NCBI GenBank assembly: GCA_030374765.1
Contig: JARGXX010000116.1
Span: 248,001 to 312,000, forward strand
Direction of reading: 5' to 3'
DNA length: 64,000 nucleotides
Source: Agarophyton chilense
Taxonomy: Eukaryota; Rhodophyta; Florideophyceae; Gracilariales; Gracilariaceae
Positions 10,113 through 18,655 of the stretch are shown piece by piece. The notes beneath the pieces were generated by a model. It did no database searches. It worked only from the letters and a program-made list of their open reading frames with translations, and had not been told where the DNA came from. Position numbers and translations under genes: made by a program. Positions within the stretch are counted from its first letter, which is position 1; the number at the start of each line of letters is the position of its first letter.

Positions 10113-12143
10113 ATGTCGCCGCCTACCCGTGGTTCCAGGACTGGATCGAACCGTCAAGCGGATTCAGCGCCCCCGGCCCCGCCTAGGTCGAGGAGCTCAA
10201 TTCCCGAAGATCGGAACGATTCCGGTATCGATCCGGACACTCGGAGAGCACCCTCAGTGATTTCAGGTCCTCAAGAGGTCGTGGCTGTGGGCCCAGCTCC
10301 AGTGGTGGAGACCCCCTCAGCAGGACCCCGAAGTCGGACCGACCCTGAATTACAGCGCCTGGAGACTCGAATCGATATCGCCAACGCGGCTCACGTCGAG
10401 CTCCTTCAGGAGGTTACTACCCTCCGCCTCAAGGTGGAGGACGCCCCGGTGCAGGGAGTCGCCGATGACATTCGTACCCTGAGGAGGGATGTGAACTCCC
10501 TTTTGGAAAGCTTTGGTACCCCTGGGGTCTTTATCCAGGAGTACCGGAGCCTCGTAGAGGAACACCGCGTGCAAGCGGAACGCTTCCGAGCTCGGCTGGA
10601 CACCCTCGAGGCCATTATCCGTATGGACGGAGACACAGAATCCTCGAAGGATAAACCCGACGTTTCGGAAGACGAAGAACACCGCTCCACTAAACGGGAC
10701 CGCCGCAAGTCCAAGAAGAGGGTTCACCTCCAAGAGGATTTATCGCATTCCGATCCCAATCGCTCGTCATCGAGTTCGTCCTCCGAATCTTCGGATAGTG
10801 AAGATGAACGCCGGTCATCCCGGGCGACTCGGTCGAAGGCTACTTACACCTCTCAAGGGGCAATCCGTACCTGGAAGAAGGGTAGGAAACACCTTGGATT
10901 AAGGGAGCTGAAGCCGACGAATCCCCTCTATCGGAAGCAGCTATCGTACCGCCATTACCGGTTGGATAACCCTTCGGGAGATCGAACATCCCGCGGAACG
11001 GGTAAGGTCAAGGACTACATCAAAAGGCTGAGCATCACCCTACAGAAGAGGGAGTTCACAGGAACAGACCCAATTCTGGTGCTCGATTTCCTTGCGAGGT
11101 TCGTCCAGGAAGCTGACATCTTCGGTATGAGTGAAGCGCAAGCGTATCTTGCATTACCCTATTTCTTAAAGGGGATGGCTGAAGACCAGTTCAACTCCGT
11201 CCGTGGATCATCCCGAGCCTCGAAAGGGGGAGTCACATGCTGGCCCGAAGCGGTGCAGTACCTCTTGAGGTCATACGCTACTGGAAATTCGACTCAGGAA
11301 GCAATCCTTGCATTAAGGGATACGCGGCAGAAGCCGATGGAAACCGAAACGGTGTATTCAACTCGCTTGAATAAAGCGTTTCACAGATGCGGGAATGTAT
11401 TTCCCGCCTACGAGAGATGCTCCATGTTTGTGGATGGTTTGGACCCCTCGATAAGGGCATTGGTTGCCCGGCATCGGGAAGAGAAGCGCAAGCTGACCTA
11501 CTTGGAACTGGTTCAGTACGCCCAGGCTGAGGGGGATACTCTCCGTGCCCGGCAGAACCGAAAGAGTCGGCCGACACGTGCACTCCTCGCCGATGGAGGT
11601 AACTCGTCTTTGTCACTCGCAGGAGGCCCTGCCCCTGTGGGGGTCAATGATAACATTCACTTCATGGGAAGTAACCCCGAATCCATGGGTACGTCTGAGT
11701 TGCCGTCGACATCCGCTCCGACTACGGATGAAGACCCTGCGCTCTATACCCAAGGACGGAGGGTGCCAGCCGCATCGCTACCTTTTGCGAATACCGCTGC
11801 TCGGTTCTCTCGCCCCGGATGGAGAGATACAGCACCACGTCGCGTGGATTCACGTCCACAACCGAACCCGGCAGAGCTGATTTGCTATTTGTGTTACCTC
11901 CGTGGTCACAAAGCACCAGACTGCACATTTCCCCTGCGGGAGGGTTCACGAATTATCGCTCAGTACGAGGCTCTGACCCCTGAGGAGAAAGCTCGAGTCC
12001 CGAGTAGGTCCTATGAGGAACAAAAGATAATCCGAGCTCACCTTGCTGACAGGGATACAGAACTTGTACCCGCGAACGGGGAACAACCGGTCCCCTTCGA
12101 GGCAGCTGCACCGAATTCGGTGGGGTCCGCTTCGAAAAACTAA
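10113..12143 (+). CDS. gag: Gag polyprotein of the large Ty3/gypsy element
   Basis: A 676-residue intact frame starting at the first ATG 227 bp after the LTR. The N-terminal third is Pro, Arg and Ser-rich. A predicted coiled region follows at about 75-180, then an acidic/Ser-rich stretch (about 180-240, SSSSSESSDSEDE). The retrotransposon gag core spans about 310-490 (LDFLARFVQEADIFGM, LPYFLKGMAEDQF). A single CCHC zinc knuckle, CYLCYLRGHKAPDC, lies at 591-604. Gag packages element RNA into particles. This is the only major plus-strand frame in the element with no lesion. The stop codon directly abuts pol, which lies in the -1 frame. Confidence 0.92.
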   Translation: MSPPTRGSRTGSNRQADSAPPAPPRSRSSIPEDRNDSGIDPDTRRAPSVISGPQEVVAVGPAPVVETPSAGPRSRTDPELQRLETRIDIANAAHVELLQEVTTLRLKVEDAPVQGVADDIRTLRRDVNSLLESFGTPGVFIQEYRSLVEEHRVQAERFRARLDTLEAIIRMDGDTESSKDKPDVSEDEEHRSTKRDRRKSKKRVHLQEDLSHSDPNRSSSSSSSESSDSEDERRSSRATRSKATYTSQGAIRTWKKGRKHLGLRELKPTNPLYRKQLSYRHYRLDNPSGDRTSRGTGKVKDYIKRLSITLQKREFTGTDPILVLDFLARFVQEADIFGMSEAQAYLALPYFLKGMAEDQFNSVRGSSRASKGGVTCWPEAVQYLLRSYATGNSTQEAILALRDTRQKPMETETVYSTRLNKAFHRCGNVFPAYERCSMFVDGLDPSIRALVARHREEKRKLTYLELVQYAQAEGDTLRARQNRKSRPTRALLADGGNSSLSLAGGPAPVGVNDNIHFMGSNPESMGTSELPSTSAPTTDEDPALYTQGRRVPAASLPFANTAARFSRPGWRDTAPRRVDSRPQPNPAELICYLCYLRGHKAPDCTFPLREGSRIIAQYEALTPEEKARVPSRSYEEQKIIRAHLADRDTELVPANGEQPVPFEAAAPNSVGSASKN

Positions 12144-12199
12144 ACTTGGGAGTCTCCCCTGCGGGAGGGGCGTCTTCTAAGCCGGAGTTGAAGACGCCC
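12134..12199 (+). promoter_or_regulatory. Candidate -1 ribosomal frameshift region at the gag stop
   Basis: Gag ends G AAA AAC TAA (12134-12143). Slipping back one base there enters the pol frame, which is open across this point. Downstream are a small GC hairpin (CTCCC 12154-12158 with GGGAG 12163-12167) and a perfect 10 bp stem (12168-12177 with 12190-12199, 12-base loop). The heptamer is not a perfect X XXY YYZ site because its first base is G rather than A, and the spacing to the strong stem (27 bases) is long. Function is inferred. Confidence 0.45.
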
Positions 12200-13444
12200 G
12201 AGGCGCTCCAGTTTCGCTCCCCAGCTGTGACTATCCTTTCAAGGAGAACGGCTGACACCGACGTTAACTCGGGATACTTTAGTGTCCTCCGTCGCCCGTG
12301 GATACGGTCCCGTAATCTCCGTATTCCGGATCGAGTTATGGTAATGGCCAAGCGGAATTATAAAGTATTCGCCGACTTCGGCCTGTCCAACCAGTTTATG
12401 GTTCGTCAAATATCTGTCCTGGATACAGGAGCCGCTCCTAACTTAATTCATGTGGAATTGTTACCCCCGCTGCTCCGGGTCCAAGTTCGTACCGTTCCAC
12501 GTTTGGATATCGCCGATGCGAACAACAACCCGCTACGGACACTGGGTACAATTTCCCTCATGGTGAGGTTAGGCTCCTATCTCGTCCAACTGGAGTTTAT
12601 TGTATGCAAGTCACTTTCAGCACCAGTCATACTGGGTTGTGACTTTTGCGACCGCTTCGTGGAAGCCATCCGTCCTCGGAGTAGAACTGTGGAACTCGAA
12701 GACGGGTCTACGATCCAAATCGTTCGTAAACCCTTACACGGAGCAGCGCGAACACGCGTTCCTCTCCCCGTCGCGCAGAAATCTGTGAAGAAGGACCCGG
12801 TGTCTACACGGGTAAAGGTTGCGAAGTCAGTGGCTATCCCGCCAGAAACCCAGGTTTGGGTCACAGTTGTTACCAAGCAAATTGGTGTACATGTGGTACA
12901 ACCGAACCCGTCTCTGTATACGCGGCGTCAACTCGCCCTTGCGAATGGGGTTGTCTCCGTGGAACCGGATAAACCTTTCAAGGTTTTGGTAGCCAACTTT
13001 GGAAAGACAACGCAGCATTTGGTCAAACACCAGATCCTGGGTTCTGTTCTTCCACACCCGCATGCGGTCGTACCTACGAAGATCTCTATCGCAGAGGTCC
13101 TTGGTGTGGCGGACCCTAAGAAGGGGGAGGACACTGCCGAAATCGCCGAAGACGGTGAGCATACGACTGCAGCTCCACACGCTGATCACTTTAAACCTCA
13201 GAAGGTTACGGCCCCTATCACAGGAGCAGACCAGACGGATCCTGTTCAGGAATTGGAGAAATGGGATCTCAACCATGTACCCGCATCTCATCGGGAGAAG
13301 CTGAGGCACATGCTTCGTGAATTTACCCCCATGTGGGATGGTTCCCTTGGAACTATTGGGATTACAGAACACCGCATCGACTTGTTACCGAACACTCGGC
13401 CTATTGCCCAACACCTTTACAGGGCTGGACCGAAAGCTCGGTAA
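12144..13444 (+). CDS. pol (protease): Pol, protease part (ends at an in-frame stop)
   Basis: This frame has no ATG near its start and would be expressed by frameshift from gag. Around 12420-12440 it carries LDTGAAPN, the DTG-A active-site motif of a retropepsin, followed about 65 residues later by VILGCDFCD, the usual second conserved motif (ILG). The remaining linker reaches the pre-RT motif ITEHRIDLLPN and AGPKAR and then stops at TAA 13442-13444. In the relic element the matching codon position encodes Glu, so this stop looks like a point lesion separating protease from RT rather than a natural boundary. Confidence 0.85.
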
Positions 13445-15952
13445 GAGGAGAAATCTCAGGTGGAGAAGATGCTTAAAGCGGGCGTAATTGAACCTGCCCA
13501 GTCCGCTTGGGCCTCACCAGTGGTGTTAGTTCCGAAACTGGATGGATCGTGGCGTTTCTGCATCGATTACAGACGCCTGAATGAGGTAACCATTAAGGAT
13601 GTGTACCCGATCCCTCGGATGGACGAATACATCGACTCCCTTGGGAGCGCTACTGTTTTCTCTACCCTAGACGCCAATTCGGGCTACTGGCAAGTCCCTA
13701 TTAGGGAGGAAGATCGAGACAAAACGGCTTTCGTGTGTCATCAAGGACTTTTCCGATTCCGGAGGATGCCTTTTGGGTTGAAAAATGCCCCCGCAACGTT
13801 TCAACGGGCGATAGACATTCTGTTGGCTCCCTTCAAGTGGAGGACGTGTCTAGTGTATTTAGACGACATTATTGTCTTCTCCAACAACCTGGATGACCAC
13901 CTCGAACACGTCAGGGACGTAATGAAGATACTCCGCGACGCGGGAATCACCTTGAAACTCAAGAAATGCAAGTTTTTCACCGATTCGGTTAAGTATCGGG
14001 GTCATATCATCCGTCCAGGACAGCTTGCAATCGATGAAGTACGAGTAAAATCCTTGAAGGAAGCAAAACACCCGAAAACTCAAACAGAGTTGCGATCCTT
14101 CTTAGGTCTGTGTAACGTGTATCGCCGATTCGTCCCGAACTTTGTGGATATTTCCACCCCCCTCAACAGGCTCCTGACGAAGGGAGAACCAGTTGAACTG
14201 GAACCTTTTGGCGATGCGGAAGCGTTTGCCTTCACGGCACTGGTGAATGCCGTAACATCACCGCCAATCTTGGCTCTACCCAATCCTGGGCTCCCTTACG
14301 AAGTGGACACCGATGCTAGTGCAAACCAAGTAGGGTGTGCACTGTTCCAATCCTCTGAGGATGGTGAACGTCACCCTATTGGGTACTGGTCACGTTCCCT
14401 GAATGTCAATGAAAGGAACTACTCGGTCTCGGAGAAAGAATGTTTAGCCGTTGCGTGGGCCTTAGCTACACTTCGCCCCTATCTGATGGGTACTCGTTTC
14501 AAAGTCCATACGGACCACGCATGCTTGCGTTGGCTCCTGGAGATCTCCGAACCCTCGGGCCGCCTTATGCGCTGGCGTCTCCGACTGTCGGAATTCGACT
14601 TTGAGATCCTGTACAAGAAAGGGAAGCTGAACACTCAGGCTGATGCACTATCCCGCTTGAGAACCACAGCGGAAACGGAACCCTACGAGGACGATGACAT
14701 CCCATGTTTTATGGTATCGGACCTCGAGGGAGGAGCTCAACCGCTGACGGATGATGTTTGTGACGATCTACTCGTCAACGAGAGTCTGGATTCGCCGACC
14801 GGCTCTTTTATACCTATCTCTCCAGAGGAGATGATACGCGAGCAACAGCTCGACCCATTCTGTACACGGATTCGGGCTCGCCTCAACGGAGGATTTCAGT
14901 TACCTTTCGAGGACGACGATCAGGGTTACCTAATCAGGACCTTTGGACCTCGCCCGAGGATAGTGGTGCCGCACACCCTACAACAGAGGGTATTACACCT
15001 CACTCACTATGTGAAGGTTGGCGGCCACCCCGGGGGAAGAAAACTGTACCTCACTTTGAGAAGGGAATTTTACTGGCCGGCAATGGCATTCGATTGTTAC
15101 GCCGTCAGACGGGCCTGCGCCAATTGCACCAAGAATGACGTCAAACTTCGGAAGGACTCTAAGAAGTTGACGCTGTTCCCGGCACGGGCTCCACTCGAAT
15201 TCGTGGCCATAGACATCCTAGGGGAGTTTATCAGGACGCCCCGAGGTCATCGGTATCTGCTTGTCATTTCTGACAGATTATCTAAGCTAACGAGAACTGT
15301 GCGGCTGAAGCGGATCACCGCCGCTACCGTCGCGCAAGCGTTCGTGACCCATTGGGTGTTCGTATATGGACCGCCGGTTCTGTTGTTATCCGACAACGGA
15401 GGGCAATTCGCATCAAAGTTCTTTCAGGATGTATGTCGAATCCTTGATGTAAGGAATTTATTTGTTACTACGTATCACCCTCACGGGAATGGCCAGGTGG
15501 AGAGGTTTAACCGCACGATACTCAACGCTTTGAGATCGTATGTTGCGGATCACCCCAAAAATTGGGACTTATACACAGACGCTATCACGTATGCATACAA
15601 CACCCAGGTACATCGGGTTACATCGCTATCCCCATTCGAACTGGTACTGTCGAGGACACCGCCGCCGGTCGCCATCGAGGCTCAACCGACGCTGTCGACG
15701 TACCCGTCACCGGGATTGTACCGAGAAGCCTGGAAGGAGTGGCTTACGAAGATGGTGCCGATAGCCCGGAAAGCAATGGACAAAGCTCAACGCGCCTACA
15801 AGAAGGACTTTGACAATCGGGTTCGCAAACCTCTACCTCAGATGGAGCCCGACGACTTCGTCTTCCTTCGAAAGGAATACTGCAATCCTGCAAAGGAACA
15901 TAGGCACAAGCTTTCGCCAATTGTGGACGGACCTATCGTGTGGTTTCTGTAG
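13445..15952 (+). pseudogene. pol (RT-RH-IN): Pol, reverse transcriptase, RNase H and integrase core
   Basis: Same frame as the protease part, resuming after the TAA. RT motifs are complete: FCIDYRRLN, STLDANSGYWQ, FRRMPFGLKNAPATFQ and the catalytic YLDDIIVFS. RNase H starts EVDTDASANQVG and ends with the DALSRL motif. Integrase has its HHCC finger (HLTHYVKVGGHPG with CANC), then the DDE core: AIDILGE, SDNGGQ and NGQVERFNR. Near 15935 a single-base frame change makes this frame end at a TAG (15950-15952), while the GPY/F module continues in the neighbouring frame. Apart from the stop and this shift the domain set looks intact. It acts in reverse transcription and insertion of the element. Confidence 0.9.
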
Positions 15953-16677
15953 ACCCGGACACGGTGGTATTGGATATCGCTAACCGCCAAGAACGGATCT
16001 CCAGAGACCGCATCACACGAGCGCCCAACCCAAATGTGGAAGTGGTGTCGGCACCAACGTCCTCCACAGGGGATGATTCAACGGAAGTTAACCCGTCAGG
16101 CGGAGATTCGAACACCCGCCCCGTTATACTTCCGCACCCGGAACGTGGTTTAACCGACCTACCGGAAACTTCGGATACTCCCGAACCTGGGCCCGCTCCC
16201 TCAAGGGCCCAGTCAACGAACTCTTACAGAGTTACTCCCCCACCGGAGGTAATCAAGCCTCCTGGCTCTCCTCCTAAGGAGGGGGAGGAGGACTTAGTTC
16301 CTTCGCAGGACGATGCTTCGGCGTCAGCCAGTCGCCCTAACAGGGAATCTAGTTCTCGCAGTGAGACGGCGAGCCCGACCGAGCCGGCGACAGAGAAGTC
16401 ACAACCCCAGCGTATTGGTAGCGACATCACCGCCGACCCAGCCGAGCACGACGTCAGAAAAGATGACGAAACCCCGCCTAGGGAGAGTCGTGTGGAGAAC
16501 TCCGCACCCGGAACGCCTACAGAGCCGACGATCACCCGCCGCCGCGGACAAGACACTGAGGTGTCGCACACTCAAACCCCGCTTTCTCGGGAACGAGCTG
16601 TGTCAGCGGACCCGCACGGGGAAGATCTCGACGACGAGGTTGACCAAATTTGGCTCTCCGTTATGGAATGGGAATAG
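15940..16677 (+). pseudogene. pol (IN C-term): Pol tail: integrase GPY/F-like module and long disordered spacer
   Basis: The frame begins with VVSVDPDTVVLDI and RISRDRITRAP, which fit the end of the GPY/F module that closes many Ty3/gypsy integrases. Some 200 residues rich in Pro, Glu, Ser and Thr follow, with no recognisable fold. The frame stops at 16675-16677. The chromodomain lies about 550 bp further on in another frame, so the normal integrase-chromodomain link is stretched and broken. Confidence 0.65.
16275..16288 (+). repeat. Internal copy of the polypurine tract core
   Basis: TAAGGAGGGGGAG here equals the sequence at 20581-20593 directly before the 3' LTR. It lies in the pol spacer and continues purine-rich (GAGGA). 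It may be a central polypurine tract or simply a chance purine stretch coding for KEGEE. Confidence 0.45.
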
Positions 16678-16784
16678 GAACTCCTATGGAGACACTGGAA
16701 CCCTCAGGAATGGGAAGGAAATGAGTGAGACCCGTCGGGGACAGCTCAGGAGAGTGCTAGCGCGCGCCGAAAGCGCCACCTCAC

Positions 16785-16818
16785 ATCCGCTTGCGGAGTG
16801 GCAACCGGCGCCCGCGCA
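16785..16818 (+). repeat. 34 bp internal duplication, copy 1
   Basis: ATCCGCTTGCGGAGTGGCAA continues identically to 18800-18833 with one mismatch in 34 bases. This copy lies in the degraded spacer between the pol tail and the chromodomain; the other lies inside the antisense frame. Confidence 0.85.
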
Positions 16819-17149
16819 TTTATGTGGCCCAGGTCGAATGGCACCGAGCCAATCAAAAGGCTCTGACGACCAACCGTCGCGCAAACCGCCTCCGTCGCAC
16901 GGCGCGTTGCACAAGAGCAACCTTCGTCCCCGTAGCTCGGGTTGACGTTGAAGTCTTACCCCCCTGAGATTGGAGACGCTACCGCGTCGCGGTTTCTCAA
17001 CCGTCACGGAATCTAAGAACACTGTTGTTATCGGGAACATCCCCGCTTTAAGAAGAACCCAAAACTGGGCCGTTTTGACTCTGTAGACGGAAGTTACAAC
17101 GTAGCCCACAGGCCACTCGGCGCCGTTTGGACGAAGTGCTGAGACCCGC

Positions 17150-17467
17150 TTGCAACACGGAAAAGAACCAACCGGGGTGTGTCTAGACCCTACGTTGACA
17201 CCCTCAAGGGAACTAGAGCGTTCCAAGATGGAAGAGAAGCCCGAACAGGGAAAAGTGTACCCGCAGGAATTCGTTATCGATCGCATCGTGCGTCACATCT
17301 ACACCCCCGAGGGAGAAGTTCGCTACCAAGTCCGATGGTACGGATTCTCGCCTGATGAGGATAAAGTGGAACCCATTGAGCACCTTCCGAGGTTTAAGGT
17401 TTTATCCTATCACCGACGCGCTCGGGTATCCTTGCTTCCAAATCTGGATCGTGCCCAAGTCGGGTAA
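17150..17467 (+). pseudogene. Chromodomain segment of the large element
   Basis: The frame reads, from about 17258, VYPQEFVIDRIVRHIYTPEG followed by RYQVRWYGFSP and a basic end (YHRRARV). This matches the chromodomain pattern of an N-terminal aromatic/hydrophobic strand, the VRW-GF core and the E-P segment. The usual Trp of the T-W-E-P segment is replaced (KVEP). Chromodomains guide integration to particular chromatin. It is separated from the integrase frame by degraded sequence with stops (for example 16943-16945), so it is probably not expressed as part of pol unless by splicing or recoding. Confidence 0.7.
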
Positions 17468-17636
17468 GCCACCACGGGAACTGGTGTGGATGCGACCTCG
17501 AAGTGAGGAAGATGTTGGACCTCTGAAGAGGAATTGAGGAGAGTATCCCGAAGAACACGTATTGAGAGGGAATGTCTACTGGCCCTCGGCCTAGCGCCGT
17601 GAACCGGGGAACACAACACCGGTTATCGGGACAGTT

Positions 17637-17775
17637 TATGATGAAAAAGGAAAAGAAGGCCCACGAAGTGGAGAAGAAGATTAAGAAGAAGATGGGACCC
17701 TAGGAAGGGAAGAAGATAAAGAAGATCCTAAGAAGGAATGAAGAAGATGAAGTAGAAGTTAAGATCCTAGGAAGG
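17637..17775 (+). repeat. Purine-rich tract after the chromodomain
   Basis: About 140 bases are overwhelmingly A and G on the plus strand, full of AAGAAG and GGAAGG units. They lie immediately before the inserted minus-strand solo LTR. No coding frame. Confidence 0.8.
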
Positions 17776-18569
17776 TGTAGTGCAACGCCAAGGGCGGCGG
17801 AAACACACGAAGATGTCCGAGTCTTCCTCCAAGGAGGGTAGCACGGCGACGGAGCCTCTCCGGAGTGAACACGACTAAGTCGGGGTGTAAGGCCGAGGTT
17901 CACCGGCACGCCAAGCGGGGAGAGTGCGGGATGCTAGAAGGGGGCAGACCAGGTATGAGCTGTATTCCACGGGAGTGGGCAAGTGATAAAGGAGGGACCA
18001 CCCCGTGGGGGCGATCGGGGGCATGGGCCACGAGAGCCAAAAGAAACATGTAGCAAACCCGATACTGGGGCGAGAACACGGCAGTGGTATGAAAGATATA
18101 CACGCTAATAGCGGTGAGTCTCCTGTTGACGCAGGGTGGATAAGTCTACCGTTAGTAACGCGGCTTCACCTCCGTAGAGTGTGGAAGACTCGCGAAAGCG
18201 GAAAAAGACTTAGAGCCAAGAACCCTGGTTGGGGAGGTTTACTGAGTGTCAGGGCGAGATCTCCCTGGCACTATATAGTGTAGACTACTGTAGAGAGCTC
18301 CCTAACCTAGTGTAATAAAGCTAAATAAATAGAGAAATATCCAGCTATGCTGTGCCAACCTGTCCTGGGCCACCCGTGGTACACGTGGGTAAGTCACACC
18401 CGAATCGGGGCCACGGTGCACGGCCGCCGGTGCACTTCGCGTAGAACGCGTATACACCTGGCTACGCCAGCCCGCTAGTAGCGGTACTACTCATAGATCT
18501 CACAAGTATCGCCCGAGGCGGAAAAACAACCAAGTCCTGGAAAACGGCCCTCACGAGGGTTGCACTTCA
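17776..18569 (-). repeat. Solo LTR (family B), minus strand, with perfect target duplication
   Basis: 794 bp. Read on the minus strand it starts TGAAGTGCAACCC and ends GTTGCACTACA. It is flanked by identical 5 bp GAAGG copies at 17771-17775 and 18570-18574. Homologous in pieces to the split LTR at 8238-8969 plus 21511-21670 (shared CCAGGACTT, AGTAAAC, TTCTTGGCTCT, TTACACCCCGACT). It inserted into the 3' region of the large element in the opposite orientation. Confidence 0.88.
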
Positions 18570-18655
18570 GAAGGAAGAAGAAAAGAAGTTATGCAAATAT
18601 CAGAGGTTTACTATTGTCGCCAAGATATGGACTCTACAATTGCCCGAAGGCGGAA

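Noticed and set aside
16684-17286. 200-codon minus-strand frame opposite the chromodomain region
   Set aside because: It runs opposite the better supported chromodomain and has no domain. Part of its sequence is the 34 bp duplication.
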